DNA from: Planctomycetia bacterium
Lineage (GTDB): Bacteria; Planctomycetota; UBA8108; SXIK01
Assembly (NCBI GenBank): GCA_005772855.1
Contig: SXIK01000117.1
Coordinates: 1 to 64,000, forward strand
Direction of reading: 5' to 3'
Length of the DNA: 64,000 nt
Shown: piece after piece, positions 31,994 through 40,883 of the stretch
Layout of the letters: every line of letters starts with the position of its first letter
Position numbering within the stretch: position 1 is the first letter of the stretch
Translations under genes and position numbers: made by a program
Notes under the pieces: model-generated
What the model was told of the DNA's origin: nothing
What the model saw: only the letters and a program-made list of their open reading frames with translations
Database searches by the model: none

Positions 31994-33343
31994 CTACTTC
32001 GCGTTGATCTTCACGCTGTGGTTGGCGATGAGCATGGCCATCTCGAGGGCTTGCTCATAATTGAGACGTGGATCGACCAGGGTCTTGTAGGCTCTGGGAA
32101 GGTCGGAGGTCTCGACGCCTGACGATCCGCCAATGCACTCGGTGACGTCTTCGCCCGTCAGCTCAAAGTGAACGCCGCCCAGGATAGAGCCCAGCGACTG
32201 GTGGATGTCGAAAGCGTGCTCTAGCTCGGAGCGAATGTTGGCGAAGTCTCGGGTCTTGATGCCGTCACTGGTCGACTCTGTATTGCCATGCATGGGGTCG
32301 CAGACCCACAGAACGGTCTTGCCAGTGCGGCGAACCGCATTGATGAGGGGCGGCAGAGACTGCGCGATTTTTCTGGCGCCGAAGCGGTGGATGAGGGTCA
32401 GGCGCCCGGGCTCATCCGTCGGGTGGAGAATGTCGATCAAGGTCGTCAGCTCCTCCGGAGCGATGGAGTTGCCCACTTTCACGCCGATCGGGTTCACAAT
32501 TCCCCGGAAGTACTCGACATGCGCGCCCTCAAGGTGGCGTGTTCGATCTCCGATCCACGGTAGGTGTGTTGAGAGGTTGTACCAGCCGGGACGACGGGGG
32601 ACTTGCCGCGTTTGCGCCTGCTCGTAGGTCAAGTGCAGGCCTTCGTGACTGGTGAAGAAGTCCACACGATTGATCTCGCCCACGCGGGAGCCCGCCAGGC
32701 TTTCCATGAAACGCAGGGACTCGCCGATCGAAGCCACCATTCGGTGGTACTGTTCGGCCTGAGGGGACTTGACCATGAAGCGCAAGTCCCAGTTCTCGGG
32801 GTGGTGTAAATCGGCAAAGCCGCCTTCAGCAAGCGACCGTACGAAGTTCAAAGTCAAGGCGGCGCGCTCGTATCCGCGGAGGAGGAGCTGCGGATTTGGC
32901 ATGCGGGCCGCTTCGGTGAAGTCGCTCTCGTTCACGAGGTCGCCACGGTAGCTCCAGAGGGTCTTGTCACCCCTTGTTTCCATCTCGGCAGAGCGGGGCT
33001 TCGCGTACTGGCCGGCGATGCGGCCAATGCGAACGACGGGTTTCTTGAGTCCATGCACGAGGACCAGGCTCATCTGGAGCAAGATCTTGAGCTTGTTCGC
33101 GATGCTGCTCGATTCGCAGTCAGCAAAGCTCTCGGCGCAGTCACCTCCTTGAAGCACGAACTGCCTGCCGGCGGCGGCGGCGGCGAGATGGCGCTTCAAG
33201 GCGTCGACTTCCCAGCTCGTCACGAGAGGTGGCAAGCGGGAAAGCCGCTCGACGGTTGCATTCAACTCTCGCAAGTCAGGGTAAAGGGGTTGCTGCGTGG
33301 CGGGTTTGGTTTGCCAGGAGGTTGGGGTCCAGTCGTTCGGCAT
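31994..33343 (-). CDS. 3-deoxy-7-phosphoheptulonate (DAHP) synthase, class II
   Basis: DAHP synthase condenses phosphoenolpyruvate and erythrose 4-phosphate, the first step of the shikimate pathway. The 449-residue product has the class II (plant/actinobacterial type) signatures: WTPTSWQTKPATQQPLYPD at the N-terminus, FVLQGGDCAESF, KPVVRIGRIAGQYAKPRS, the long central SHEGLHLTYE, and WVCDPMHGNTES plus GGVHFELTGEDVTECIGG near the C-terminus. Length is normal for class II. It is a single minus-strand gene, 36 bases divergent from the SMP-30 gene; no other shikimate gene is nearby. Feedback properties cannot be read from sequence. Confidence 0.96.
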   Translation of the reverse strand: MPNDWTPTSWQTKPATQQPLYPDLRELNATVERLSRLPPLVTSWEVDALKRHLAAAAAGRQFVLQGGDCAESFADCESSSIANKLKILLQMSLVLVHGLKKPVVRIGRIAGQYAKPRSAEMETRGDKTLWSYRGDLVNESDFTEAARMPNPQLLLRGYERAALTLNFVRSLAEGGFADLHHPENWDLRFMVKSPQAEQYHRMVASIGESLRFMESLAGSRVGEINRVDFFTSHEGLHLTYEQAQTRQVPRRPGWYNLSTHLPWIGDRTRHLEGAHVEYFRGIVNPIGVKVGNSIAPEELTTLIDILHPTDEPGRLTLIHRFGARKIAQSLPPLINAVRRTGKTVLWVCDPMHGNTESTSDGIKTRDFANIRSELEHAFDIHQSLGSILGGVHFELTGEDVTECIGGSSGVETSDLPRAYKTLVDPRLNYEQALEMAMLIANHSVKINAK

Positions 33344-33379
33344 GGGAGACCATTATAGGCATCTTCTAGAAATGCGGCC

Positions 33380-34423
33380 ATGAGTCTGGCTGATGATAAG
33401 CCTCGCAAGGGCTTGCCATGGCAGAGTCCAAGGCTTACCGTGACCCTCACCATGAATCCCTCGCCAAGCTCTGCTTCCTTGACTCTTCGACCCTGTGACG
33501 CTTCCCTTCCCGCCGGCCTTGTGGAAGCGAGCAGCCGTGTGAGTCCGGCTGCGGTGATCGCCTTCACGGAGGGGCCCGCAGTGGATTTACACGGCAACGT
33601 CTACTTCAGTGATATCCAGAACAACAGGATCTTGCGACTTTCTGCCGCTGGGGAGCTCACCGACTTCCGAGTTGACGCCGGCCGCGCGAACGGCAACCTG
33701 TTCGACCGCGAAGGCCGCCTTCTGACGTGCGAGGGGGGCGAGTTCGGCCCCGGCGGACGGCGCAGGCTCGTGCGCACTGATCTGAGAACCGGTGAGATCA
33801 CTGTGTTGACGGAACGGTTCGAGGGCCAGCGTTACAACAGCCCAAATGACCTCGCGATCGACCCCTGGGGCAACATTTTCTTCACCGATCCTCGCTACGG
33901 TGATCAAGGTGGCCGCGAGATGAGCGTCGAGGGCATCTACAGGATCGACACGCAAAACCATGTGCGCCGCATTCTCAGCCAACCGGAGATCCAGAAGCCC
34001 AACGGCATTGCGGTCACGCCCGACGGCTGCGGGCTCTACGTCGTCGACTCGAACCCGCAAGTCGGTGGGAACCGCAAGATTTGGAGGTTCGATCTGAGTC
34101 CGGACGGGACTCCGTCAGGGCAGCGGCTTGTCTACGACTTTGGCCAGGGCCGGGGTGGCGACGGCATGCGACTTGATGTCGAAGGAAACCTCTGGATTGC
34201 GGCTGGCATCAACGTGCCCCGCGGTCGTCCGGGCGAGACGCTCGATGTGACCGCCGGAATCTACGTCGTCTCCGCCGTGGGCTCTCTGTTGGGGCGAATC
34301 CCAATCCCCGAAGACTTGGTCACCAACCTCACCTTTGGGCCACCCGACCGCCGTACGCTTTACGTGACAGCGGGGCGAAATCTCTACCGCATGCCGATTG
34401 GAGTCTCGGGGTTCGCGGTGTGA
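33380..34423 (+). CDS. SMP-30/gluconolactonase-type six-bladed propeller enzyme
   Basis: The 347-residue product (or 323 from the ATG at 33452; neither start has a clear ribosome site) shows the SMP-30 pattern: AFTEGPAVDLHGNVYFSDIQ, metal-site-associated GEFGPGG, NSPNDLAIDPWGNIFFTDP, KPNGIAVTPDGCGLYVVDSN and GDGMRLDVEGNLWIAAG. Glu, Asn and Asp ligands of the metal-dependent lactonase site are at the expected places. It probably opens a sugar lactone. No signal peptide is seen from either start. Its neighbours, a broken sugar oxidoreductase and a DUF1080 protein, point to sugar catabolism. Confidence 0.9.
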   Translation: MSLADDKPRKGLPWQSPRLTVTLTMNPSPSSASLTLRPCDASLPAGLVEASSRVSPAAVIAFTEGPAVDLHGNVYFSDIQNNRILRLSAAGELTDFRVDAGRANGNLFDREGRLLTCEGGEFGPGGRRRLVRTDLRTGEITVLTERFEGQRYNSPNDLAIDPWGNIFFTDPRYGDQGGREMSVEGIYRIDTQNHVRRILSQPEIQKPNGIAVTPDGCGLYVVDSNPQVGGNRKIWRFDLSPDGTPSGQRLVYDFGQGRGGDGMRLDVEGNLWIAAGINVPRGRPGETLDVTAGIYVVSAVGSLLGRIPIPEDLVTNLTFGPPDRRTLYVTAGRNLYRMPIGVSGFAV

Positions 34424-34432
34424 TGCGCAGCG

Positions 34433-34753
34433 TCACACCACCGGAAGCCTCCACGGCTCACGTCTTTCACGGTCGAGCCACTTGCTGGTGGCCTCGTCGC
34501 CAACCTTCCTTGCATGCTCCCTTCGGGTCTTGTCAACCTCGCAGACACAAAGCGCCTCGACGTCAGGAAAATTGAGCAGCTCCCTGAGGTGATAGTTGTT
34601 TGCGACCTTGCCTGCGCCGATGAAGGCAACTGTGATGCGTTCGCTCGGAGCGGCTCGACCGCCGAGCCCGAACGCGGTGCTCGGGGCGATTGCGGGCGCG
34701 GTGATCGCTGCGGCGGCAGCCTTGAGAAAAGTCCTTCGTGTAAATTGATGCAT
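34433..34753 (-). pseudogene. 5' fragment of a Tat-exported Gfo/Idh/MocA oxidoreductase
   Basis: The 106-residue frame starts MHQFTRRTFLKAAAAAIT, a twin-arginine signal, and continues into the NAD-binding Rossmann strand RITVAFIGAGKVANNYHLRE and ALCVCEVDKTRREHARKVGD. It then leaves the family pattern and ends 20 residues later, 9 bases before the SMP-30 stop on the other strand. Full-length relatives are about 400-450 residues, so three quarters, including the catalytic domain, are missing. It may still make a short exported peptide, but enzyme activity is not expected. Confidence 0.75.
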
Positions 34754-34970
34754 GGCGGTCATTCCGTTTTTCTCCAGGATGCGTGCGGCATCAGAGCCGT
34801 GGATTCCTTGCATCTTTCACCAAGAATGCTGGCCGGAGGCAAGGCGGGTCCAGCAACTCGGCAGGTTCTTGTGCCATCAAATAAGGAGCTGGATCCATCG
34901 TAATTTTGGACCAGTCAGCCGCTGGCGCAGCAAGAAGACGATCGCATATACTTTCTTCGGAGGAATGGTC

Positions 34971-36113
34971 ATGAACCTTCGCTTTCTCCTGGCCAGAATT
35001 GGCCTCAGTTCCCTTTTCTGCTGCGCTTTCGCGTCCTCTCAACAGCCAGACGACGACGGCTTCGTCTCCCTTTTCACTGGCAAGAATCTTTCTGGTTGGC
35101 ACAACGTCAACGGTGCATCCGACACGTGGTCGGTGCGAGACGAGAAGATCATCTGCAGCGGAAAGCCGATCTGCCTCCTACGGACCGTGAAGCAATACCA
35201 GAATTTTGTGCTCGAGCTTGACTGGCTGCACCTCCAGCCGAAAGGGAACTCCGGCTGCTTCGTCTGGTCAGACGCCATCACTGCCAGAGGGCAGCCTTTC
35301 TCGAAGGCGATCGAGTGCCAGATCCTCGACGGACAAGAGACCGAGAACTACACGAGCCACGGCGATGTCTTCGCCATCCACGGAGCGGTCATGACGCCGG
35401 ACCGGCCGCACCCCGCAGGCTGGATGCGTTGTCTTCCCAGTGAGAGGCGCTCGAAGCCCGCTGGCCAGTGGAACCACTACCGTATCTCCTGTGTCGACGG
35501 CACGGTGAAGCTAGAGGTGAATGGCAAGGAGGTCGCGGGCGGAAGCGAAGTCAATCCGCGCAAGGGGTACATCTGCCTCGAGTCGGAAGGTTCGGAGGTG
35601 CATTTTCGAAGGCTGAGAATCAAGGAGCTGCCACCGGCGAAGGAACCCTTGAAGCCAGAGCAAGTCGCGGCCACCGACGTTGGCTTCGAGCGACTCTACA
35701 GCGGAGTCGACCTCTCCGGTTGGCGAGTCGCCGCTCTGGACGCGGCGCACTGGAAGGTGAAGGACTGGAAGCTGGAGTACGACGGCCTGGGTGGCCCGAT
35801 CCTGAGCGAGCGGGAGGTTGGCGATGCGGTTGTGGTTGTTGATTGGCGCTGGACTTCGAAGCCCTCGAGCTCGGCTTTTCCTTTTGACCTTCGCGGTGCC
35901 CTGGTCGCCTCGAAGTTGGAGGCACACGTCAAGGAGGGAGAGTGGAGCCGTTGTGAGATCGCGCTCAGGCAGGACAAGGCGACGATCGTCCTCAATGGGA
36001 AGACTTTGGCGGAAAACGTGCCGCTCCCTGGTCTCCCAGCTCAAGGTTCGATCGTGCTCGGAGGGAAGGCCACCGGCCCCATTCAATTCGCCAACATCTA
36101 CGTGCGCCCTTGA
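34971..36113 (+). CDS. Secreted protein with two DUF1080 domains (3-keto-disaccharide hydrolase family)
   Basis: GGAGGA seven bases before the ATG at 34971 fixes the start (380 residues). A signal peptide ends near FASSQQ. The first DUF1080 domain spans about 27-220: GFVSLFTGKNLSGWHNVNGA, FVLELDWLHLQPKGNSGCFV, ECQILDGQE and RPAGQWNHYRI-type elements. The second, about 235-378, is shorter (FERLYSGVDLSGWRVAALDA, WTSKPSSSAFPFDL). DUF1080 proteins have a lectin-like beta sandwich; members hydrolyse 3-keto-disaccharides made by Gfo/Idh dehydrogenases. A broken Gfo/Idh gene sits next to it. The second, reduced domain may be a binding module. Export to the periplasm is likely. Confidence 0.9.
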   Translation: MNLRFLLARIGLSSLFCCAFASSQQPDDDGFVSLFTGKNLSGWHNVNGASDTWSVRDEKIICSGKPICLLRTVKQYQNFVLELDWLHLQPKGNSGCFVWSDAITARGQPFSKAIECQILDGQETENYTSHGDVFAIHGAVMTPDRPHPAGWMRCLPSERRSKPAGQWNHYRISCVDGTVKLEVNGKEVAGGSEVNPRKGYICLESEGSEVHFRRLRIKELPPAKEPLKPEQVAATDVGFERLYSGVDLSGWRVAALDAAHWKVKDWKLEYDGLGGPILSEREVGDAVVVVDWRWTSKPSSSAFPFDLRGALVASKLEAHVKEGEWSRCEIALRQDKATIVLNGKTLAENVPLPGLPAQGSIVLGGKATGPIQFANIYVRP

Positions 36114-36226
36114 CGGGGGAGGCGTCCCTCGTGGAGTGCACCCCAATACTCGAGACCCACTCCCACCTGGTTTCCGTCGGCAAGTCGCACTTCGCTATCT
36201 GGCGGTTGGCGGTTGGCGGGTGGTAC

Positions 36227-37369
36227 TCAGTGAAGCCGCTCCACAGGTGCCGACGCGCTCGGGCTTGATTGGCCCGGGCCGCCGAAGGCCCAGGAGTAGC
36301 TTACGAGGATCAGGTAGTCGGCGAAGGCGGCGTCACCGTGCCGCTGAGGCTCTGCTCGATCGTCTGGAACGCTGCGCTGGCGGTTTCTGTAGAGCGCGAC
36401 GGGCGCGCTCACTCCCAGGGTATGGCCCTTCCAGCTCCAGGCAATCCCGGGCTCGATCGCAATTGCGTATCCAGGACGACGGAAGCCCTTGGAAGACCCA
36501 ATCAGGTCCCGCACGGGGACGCCTTCGAGGCGGGCGGCGAGGCTGAGGGAGAGCCCGTACTGTTCGAGGAACGGGATCGGTCTTGCCAGGCCCACCTTGG
36601 CGAGATACGCGTCGGTGACGGACATCTCTTGCTCACCAGAGCCGGTCCTGAAAGTTGGTACTCCGTTGGTGGCTCGCGGGTTTAGAAGGTAGCTCCCCTG
36701 AGCAAACCCCGTGAATTTCTCAAAAAAATTGTAAAAACCTTGCATGCCCAGGATGGCCCCGAAGCTGCCGTCGCCCGGCTGGATCGACTGGTCGGCGGTC
36801 CTTACCTCCCGGGTGAAGACGTTCCCCGTGCGAACCGTCGCCTTGTGACGCACGTCGTCCTGGCCAGTCGGTAGCTTCACCCCAAGGCTCAGACCGATGT
36901 TTCCCTTCAGGAACTCTTCCGGGTCAAGGATCCAGCCGCTTCCCTGGATGACCATGTCGCCGATTCCTTCCGCTCGCTGCAAGTCGCGGTCGATAACTTC
37001 GCGTTGAGCGTTGCGGACCGGTGATGATCGGGTCGCAAAGAGAACGGGCAAGCTCACGGATCCGTTGACGCGCTTCGTGAACGCATAGGTGAGGCCGAAG
37101 TCCATCAGATGGACCTTGTTAATCACCTGGCTGTGCTCCCGCTCCCGCTCCTTGTCCTCATGGCTGCCTGTGAAGTGCCGATCGGACTTCTGGTAGCGAT
37201 AACCATAGTTGAACTGCCACGTCCCTGCTTCGAGGTAAGGGCTTCCCTGAGTGCCAAGCACGGGCACCCCCTGGCGGGCAGCCACTCAGCCTTGAGCGTT
37301 GGCCGAAGAGATGGGCAGAAAGGACCCTGCAATGATTCCGCTGACGACGACAAGGACGCGCTGATACAC
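36227..37369 (-). pseudogene. Outer-membrane beta-barrel protein interrupted by a stop after the signal peptide
   Basis: From the GTG at 37369 the frame reads 27 codons of a good signal peptide (VYQRVLVVVSGIIAGSFLPI, then SSANAQG), hits TGA at 37288-37286, and continues in the same frame for 352 residues to 36227. The long part is an aromatic-rich beta-barrel of the phenol-degradation transporter (MetA) type: FNYGYRYQKSDRHFTG, MDFGLTYAFTKRVNGSVSLP, LSLGVKLPTGQDD, ending YLILVSYSWAFGG. A GTG directly after the stop at 37285 could restart translation, but without an export signal. The start codon is inside the inverted end of repeat copy 4. Sequencing error or stop readthrough are alternatives. 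Confidence 0.6.
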
Positions 37370-37588
37370 TCCTCGCAGGGGAGGAAAACCTCCCCCGCAC
37401 CGGCTGCCTGGCGGCGTCCCCTCCGTCCCGCGCTTCGAGCCCGCTCCGGGGGTCAGGGCTCCCGCCTTGGTCGCCCTGAGGCCCCTCCTCGGTGCTCGGC
37501 AAGGGCCGGGCGCCTCGGGCTCCGATTCCGGCGCCGATGATGGGTGAGCCTTGGTCAAGATGCCACAATCATGGCCGTGAGGAGTGTA
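37365..37588 (+). repeat. Dispersed intergenic element, copy 4 (longest, with perfect inverted ends)
   Basis: It starts TACACTCCTC (37365-37374) and ends GAGGAGTGTA (37579-37588), a perfect 10-bp inverted pair. From left to right: hairpin GGGGAGG/CCTCCCC, about 100 bases absent from copies 2 and 5, a piece (CTCCTCGGTGCTCGGCAAGG) that matches the left part of copy 3, then GGCGCCGATGATGGGTGAGC and ATCATGGCC blocks shared with all. Its left end contains the GTG start of the interrupted barrel gene on the minus strand. The combination suggests one element inserted into or merged with another. Confidence 0.7.
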
Positions 37589-38028
37589 GTTCATGAGACG
37601 CGGCACTTGGAGAGGTTGGAAGAGGGATAGGGTTTCGAGGACAAACTTGACCTTTGAGCGTCGATCGGGGGTAAGTGAAACAAGACCTGGACACCCTTCA
37701 AGCACAGGCCATGCCAGTCGCCAAGAAATGCCCGAAGCCCTGGAAAAAGGGAAGTTACGGAACTCTCCGGGTGATTTTTCGGCAGGCTACCCGTAAACCC
37801 ACCGACTGCTGGAAGGATTTGTACGGCCCTGCCATGCCGGCGGGGTCTTGGCCATGCTGGACTCGGTCGCTCACACGCGAGCCCCTCACCAAGGGCTGTT
37901 CTTTTCAGCCTCGACAAAGGGCACATGGAGGAGGTTAACTGAAAAAAGTGTAGCAATGTGTGACCCCGCACACGTGCCTAACTTGCTCGTTAACATCAAT
38001 TATTGGTGCAGTCCAACCAGAAAAGACC
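37589..38028. other. Gap without a recognisable gene
   Basis: This stretch of 440 bases separates repeat copy 4 from pdxH. Short frames exist on both strands but have arbitrary composition and no ribosome sites. A weak hairpin (CGGGT/ACCCG around 37769-37795) and a small GTGTG/CACAC stem near 37959-37974 are the only structures noticed. The part next to pdxH must hold its promoter, but I see no clear hexamers. Confidence 0.4.
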
Positions 38029-38673
38029 ATGCCAAGAAACGTCCTTCGAAGAGCCAGGCAATACCACTTGGGCGAGCTGAGCGAGGACGGCGCGGGCCGA
38101 GATCCGATCCAGCTTTTCCTCCGATGGTTCGCCGAAGCAAAAAAGGCCCGCTTCCTTGAGCCCGAGGCCTTTGCGTTGGCCACCGCGAGCCGGGAGGGGC
38201 GACCTTCCGTCCGTTTTGTTCTCCTGAAGCACTGCGACGAACGCGGATTTGGCTTTTTCACCCATTACGGGAGTCGTAAGGGCCGTGAGCTTGCCGAGAA
38301 TCCGTGGGGGGCGCTGGCCGTTCACTGGGACAAGCTCGAGCGTCAAGTGCGCATCGAGGGGAGAGTCGAGCTTGCCTCGAGTGCCGAATCCGACGAGTAC
38401 TTCCGCTCGAGGCTTCTCGTGAGTCGTCTCGGGACCTGGGCTTCCCGGCAGAGCTCTGTTCTCCGCGGCCGCGCTGTTCTTGAGCGGCGGCTGGAGAACG
38501 CGCGACGCAGGTTTCTGGACGAGGACGTGCCCCGCCCGCCCAATTGGGGAGGCTACAGGCTAGTCCCAGAACGTATTGAGTTCTGGCAAGGCCGTGCCAA
38601 CCGTCTCCACGACCGCCTCCTTTTTACGCGGCGAGCCCGGGGGGGCTGGAAGCGCCAACGGTTGTCGCCCTGA
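38029..38673 (+). CDS. Pyridoxamine 5'-phosphate oxidase
   Basis: PdxH oxidises pyridoxine or pyridoxamine 5'-phosphate to pyridoxal 5'-phosphate with FMN. The 214-residue product has the standard layout: DPIQLFLRWFAEAKKARFLE, the FMN-binding ALATASREGRPSVRFVLLKH and GFGFFTHYGSRKGRELAENP, and the C-terminal family signature PPNWGGYRLVPERIEFWQGR followed by RLHDRLLFTR. Length is typical (about 215-220). It is monocistronic on the plus strand and faces the convergent permease gene 15 bases away. Confidence 0.97.
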   Translation: MPRNVLRRARQYHLGELSEDGAGRDPIQLFLRWFAEAKKARFLEPEAFALATASREGRPSVRFVLLKHCDERGFGFFTHYGSRKGRELAENPWGALAVHWDKLERQVRIEGRVELASSAESDEYFRSRLLVSRLGTWASRQSSVLRGRAVLERRLENARRRFLDEDVPRPPNWGGYRLVPERIEFWQGRANRLHDRLLFTRRARGGWKRQRLSP

Positions 38674-38688
38674 GGCGGCCACGCGCTG

Positions 38689-40125
38689 TTATCCGACGCC
38701 TGTTTGCGGCGGGCGCGGCCGGCGATTCCGGATTACCCAGTAGAACGGGAAGCCAAGGAGGATCAGGCCTGCCGAGATCAAGAGGTAAACGCCATCCTCG
38801 GAGCCGGGAGTTTCTTGAAAGTAACCGGATGCCTTCTGGATCGAGTCCGCCAGGCTGTACATGATGAAGCCGGCCGCGAAGAGCACGAAGACCATCGGCA
38901 GCAGGGGATGGCCCGGTGCACGGAATTTGTCAGATAGGTGAGCGTTGCGGCGACGGAGACGGAAGCAGGCGGTCACTGTCAGCAGGTAGAAAATCCACGC
39001 TGCGAAGACGACCGAGTCCGTGAGCTGGTCGAAGGAGCCCCAGTAGACGTAGGCTGCGCCCATGGCTCCCTGGAGGACGATGGCAAGTAGAGGCGTGCGA
39101 AATCTGGCGTGAACCTCGCCAAAAGGGGTGAAAAATAGGCCGTCCCTCGCCATCGCATACGAGAGGCGCGGTCCGGTGAGGAGGTTGCCATTGCCGGCTC
39201 CGAGCGTCGATCCAACGATGCCAACTGAAAGAAGTGTCAAACCGAGGGGCCCATAGAGCCGGCTGGCGGCCTCCGCCGCCACGCCCCCACCGCTCTTGAA
39301 AAGCGGCATCTCTTCAAGGGGGATCACGCAGAGGTAGGCGACGTTCACGGCGATGTAGGCGCCGATCACGATCAGAATCCCGAGCACGAAGCCCACTGGA
39401 ATATTGCGCCCTGGATTCTTGATTTCGCCACCAGAGAAGCTCAGGAGATACCAGCCGTCGTAGGCCCAGAAGATCGCGAGAAAGACAGCCTTGAAGCCTT
39501 CAAAGACCTGCCGGTTTCCCGGTGAGCCTCGAATTTCCCAGAAGGGTGACAGGTCGGCCCCGTTCGTCTTGCCAGGCAGAAAGAGGCCGCAGATGACCAT
39601 CGCGATCGCCGCAAGCTTGAGCACGGTGAGAGTGTTTTGGATCATGGCACCCCATCGGACGCCGATCAAGTTCGCGAAAGTGAGTGCCCAGATCATGAGG
39701 ACAGGCACGGTCTGGAACCAGTGCGAATCGGTGGCGGGTCGCCTACCTTCCGGCAGCAGGTTGAATGCAAAGCTCGTGGAGACAAAGGCAAGCGCCGCGA
39801 TGCTCGCGGAGTTGATGATGACGAGGTTCGTCCAGCCGAAAAGAAACGCAGTCAAGTCTCCGAAGGCCTCTCTCAAGTACGTGTACTGCCCCCCTGCCCC
39901 GGGGTAATAGGACCCCAGCTCGGCGAACACGAGAGATCCAATCAGGGCCAGCATGCCTGCAGCCACCCAACAAGAGAGGATCCAGGCGGGCGATGGCAAG
40001 GCCTCGGCGATCTTGCCTGGCTTCACAAAGACGCCGCTTCCAATGATGGACCCAATCAGGATGGATGCTGCGCTCCATGCCCCCAGGACCCGTGGCAGTT
40101 CTCGCTGGCTCCCCGACTCTGACAT
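38689..40125 (-). CDS. Amino acid permease (APC superfamily)
   Basis: The 478-residue product starts at 40125 (MSESGSQRELPRVLGAWSAA); an upstream ATG adds only six residues. It has about 12 membrane helices and the APC helix-1 motif SILIGSIIGSGVFVKPG, followed by VFAELGSYYPGAGGQYTYLR in helix 2-3. The sequence resembles the LAT/basic amino acid transporter branch. It should exchange or import amino acids with a LeuT-type fold; specificity is not deducible. Divergent from the lipase gene, with 68 bases between the starts. Confidence 0.92.
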   Translation of the reverse strand: MSESGSQRELPRVLGAWSAASILIGSIIGSGVFVKPGKIAEALPSPAWILSCWVAAGMLALIGSLVFAELGSYYPGAGGQYTYLREAFGDLTAFLFGWTNLVIINSASIAALAFVSTSFAFNLLPEGRRPATDSHWFQTVPVLMIWALTFANLIGVRWGAMIQNTLTVLKLAAIAMVICGLFLPGKTNGADLSPFWEIRGSPGNRQVFEGFKAVFLAIFWAYDGWYLLSFSGGEIKNPGRNIPVGFVLGILIVIGAYIAVNVAYLCVIPLEEMPLFKSGGGVAAEAASRLYGPLGLTLLSVGIVGSTLGAGNGNLLTGPRLSYAMARDGLFFTPFGEVHARFRTPLLAIVLQGAMGAAYVYWGSFDQLTDSVVFAAWIFYLLTVTACFRLRRRNAHLSDKFRAPGHPLLPMVFVLFAAGFIMYSLADSIQKASGYFQETPGSEDGVYLLISAGLILLGFPFYWVIRNRRPRPPQTGVG

Positions 40126-40178
40126 GGGCGCACAAGATAGCACAACGGAGTTGCAGAGGATAGTGCGAGCAATGCACG

Positions 40179-40184
40179 TATAAT
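40179..40184 (+). promoter_or_regulatory. Consensus -10 box just before the lipase start
   Basis: TATAAT lies 9 bases before the ATG at 40194. No Shine-Dalgarno sequence is present. TTGCAG at 40151-40156 is a poor -35 at 22-bp spacing. A transcript starting about 7 bases after the box would be leaderless or nearly so. Confidence 0.45.
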
Positions 40185-40193
40185 CCTTCGGCC

Positions 40194-40883
40194 ATGCGAC
40201 GAGTGCTTGTCTTTCGCCACGGGATCGTGATCAACCGCTACTTCATGCTCGCAATGGAGCGCTACTTTGCCCGGCGAGGTTGGGACGTGCGCAACCGCTC
40301 CTACCCCAGCACGAGAAAGTTTGTCGAGGAGCACGCTCGGGATCTTTCCGAGGAACTGCTCCAGATCGATCAGCAACTCACCCGCCAGGGAGAGCCACAC
40401 GAGATCTACGTTGTCACGCACTCTCTCGGCGGGCTCGTACTGCGCTATGCGCTGACGCACTTCGCCATGCCGCCCATCCGCCGAGCCGTCCTCATGGTTC
40501 CGCCCAACAACGGCTCGATCGCGGCGAGATTTTTCAGGAACTTCCCGCCGTACCGGTGGATCTTTGGAACAAAGGCGGGAAGTCAGCTCTCTGCCGACCT
40601 GCCCGGGATCTTCGTCGAGGCGGGCGTGCCCGAGGGGACCGATATTGGCATCATTGCCGGAACGGTTCCGAGGCGGCGCTGGCCGACGCCGCTGGAGCAG
40701 CCGCACGATGGAGTCGTCACGGTGGCGGAGATGCGACTCGACGCATTTCCACTGAAAGCATTGCCCCACGGCCACACAATGATTCTTTTTTCCCGGTACG
40801 CGTGGGAAGAGGTGGAAAGTTTCCTCGATCGAGGAAACTTCTTGAAGTCGACGACGAATGCGAAAGAGGCCTCTCGTGCGTGA
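40194..40883 (+). CDS. Alpha/beta-hydrolase, lipase-like
   Basis: The 229-residue product has the nucleophile elbow VVTHSLGGLVLRYALTHF with Ser77 and an oxyanion-region motif near the N-terminus (VFRHGIVINRYFML). A late Asp (QPHDGVVTVAEM) and His (LPHGHTMIL) complete a plausible triad. It belongs to the group of small lipases/acyltransferases related to PGAP1-like and triacylglycerol lipases. No signal peptide, so intracellular. The stop overlaps the next gene by 26 bases, suggesting coupled expression with that lipoprotein. The substrate is unknown. Confidence 0.85.
   Translation: MRRVLVFRHGIVINRYFMLAMERYFARRGWDVRNRSYPSTRKFVEEHARDLSEELLQIDQQLTRQGEPHEIYVVTHSLGGLVLRYALTHFAMPPIRRAVLMVPPNNGSIAARFFRNFPPYRWIFGTKAGSQLSADLPGIFVEAGVPEGTDIGIIAGTVPRRRWPTPLEQPHDGVVTVAEMRLDAFPLKALPHGHTMILFSRYAWEEVESFLDRGNFLKSTTNAKEASRA

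Noticed and set aside
37591-37971. 126-residue minus-strand frame in the gap before pdxH
   Set aside because: Arbitrary composition rich in Pro, Arg and Ser, no start signal, no family resemblance.
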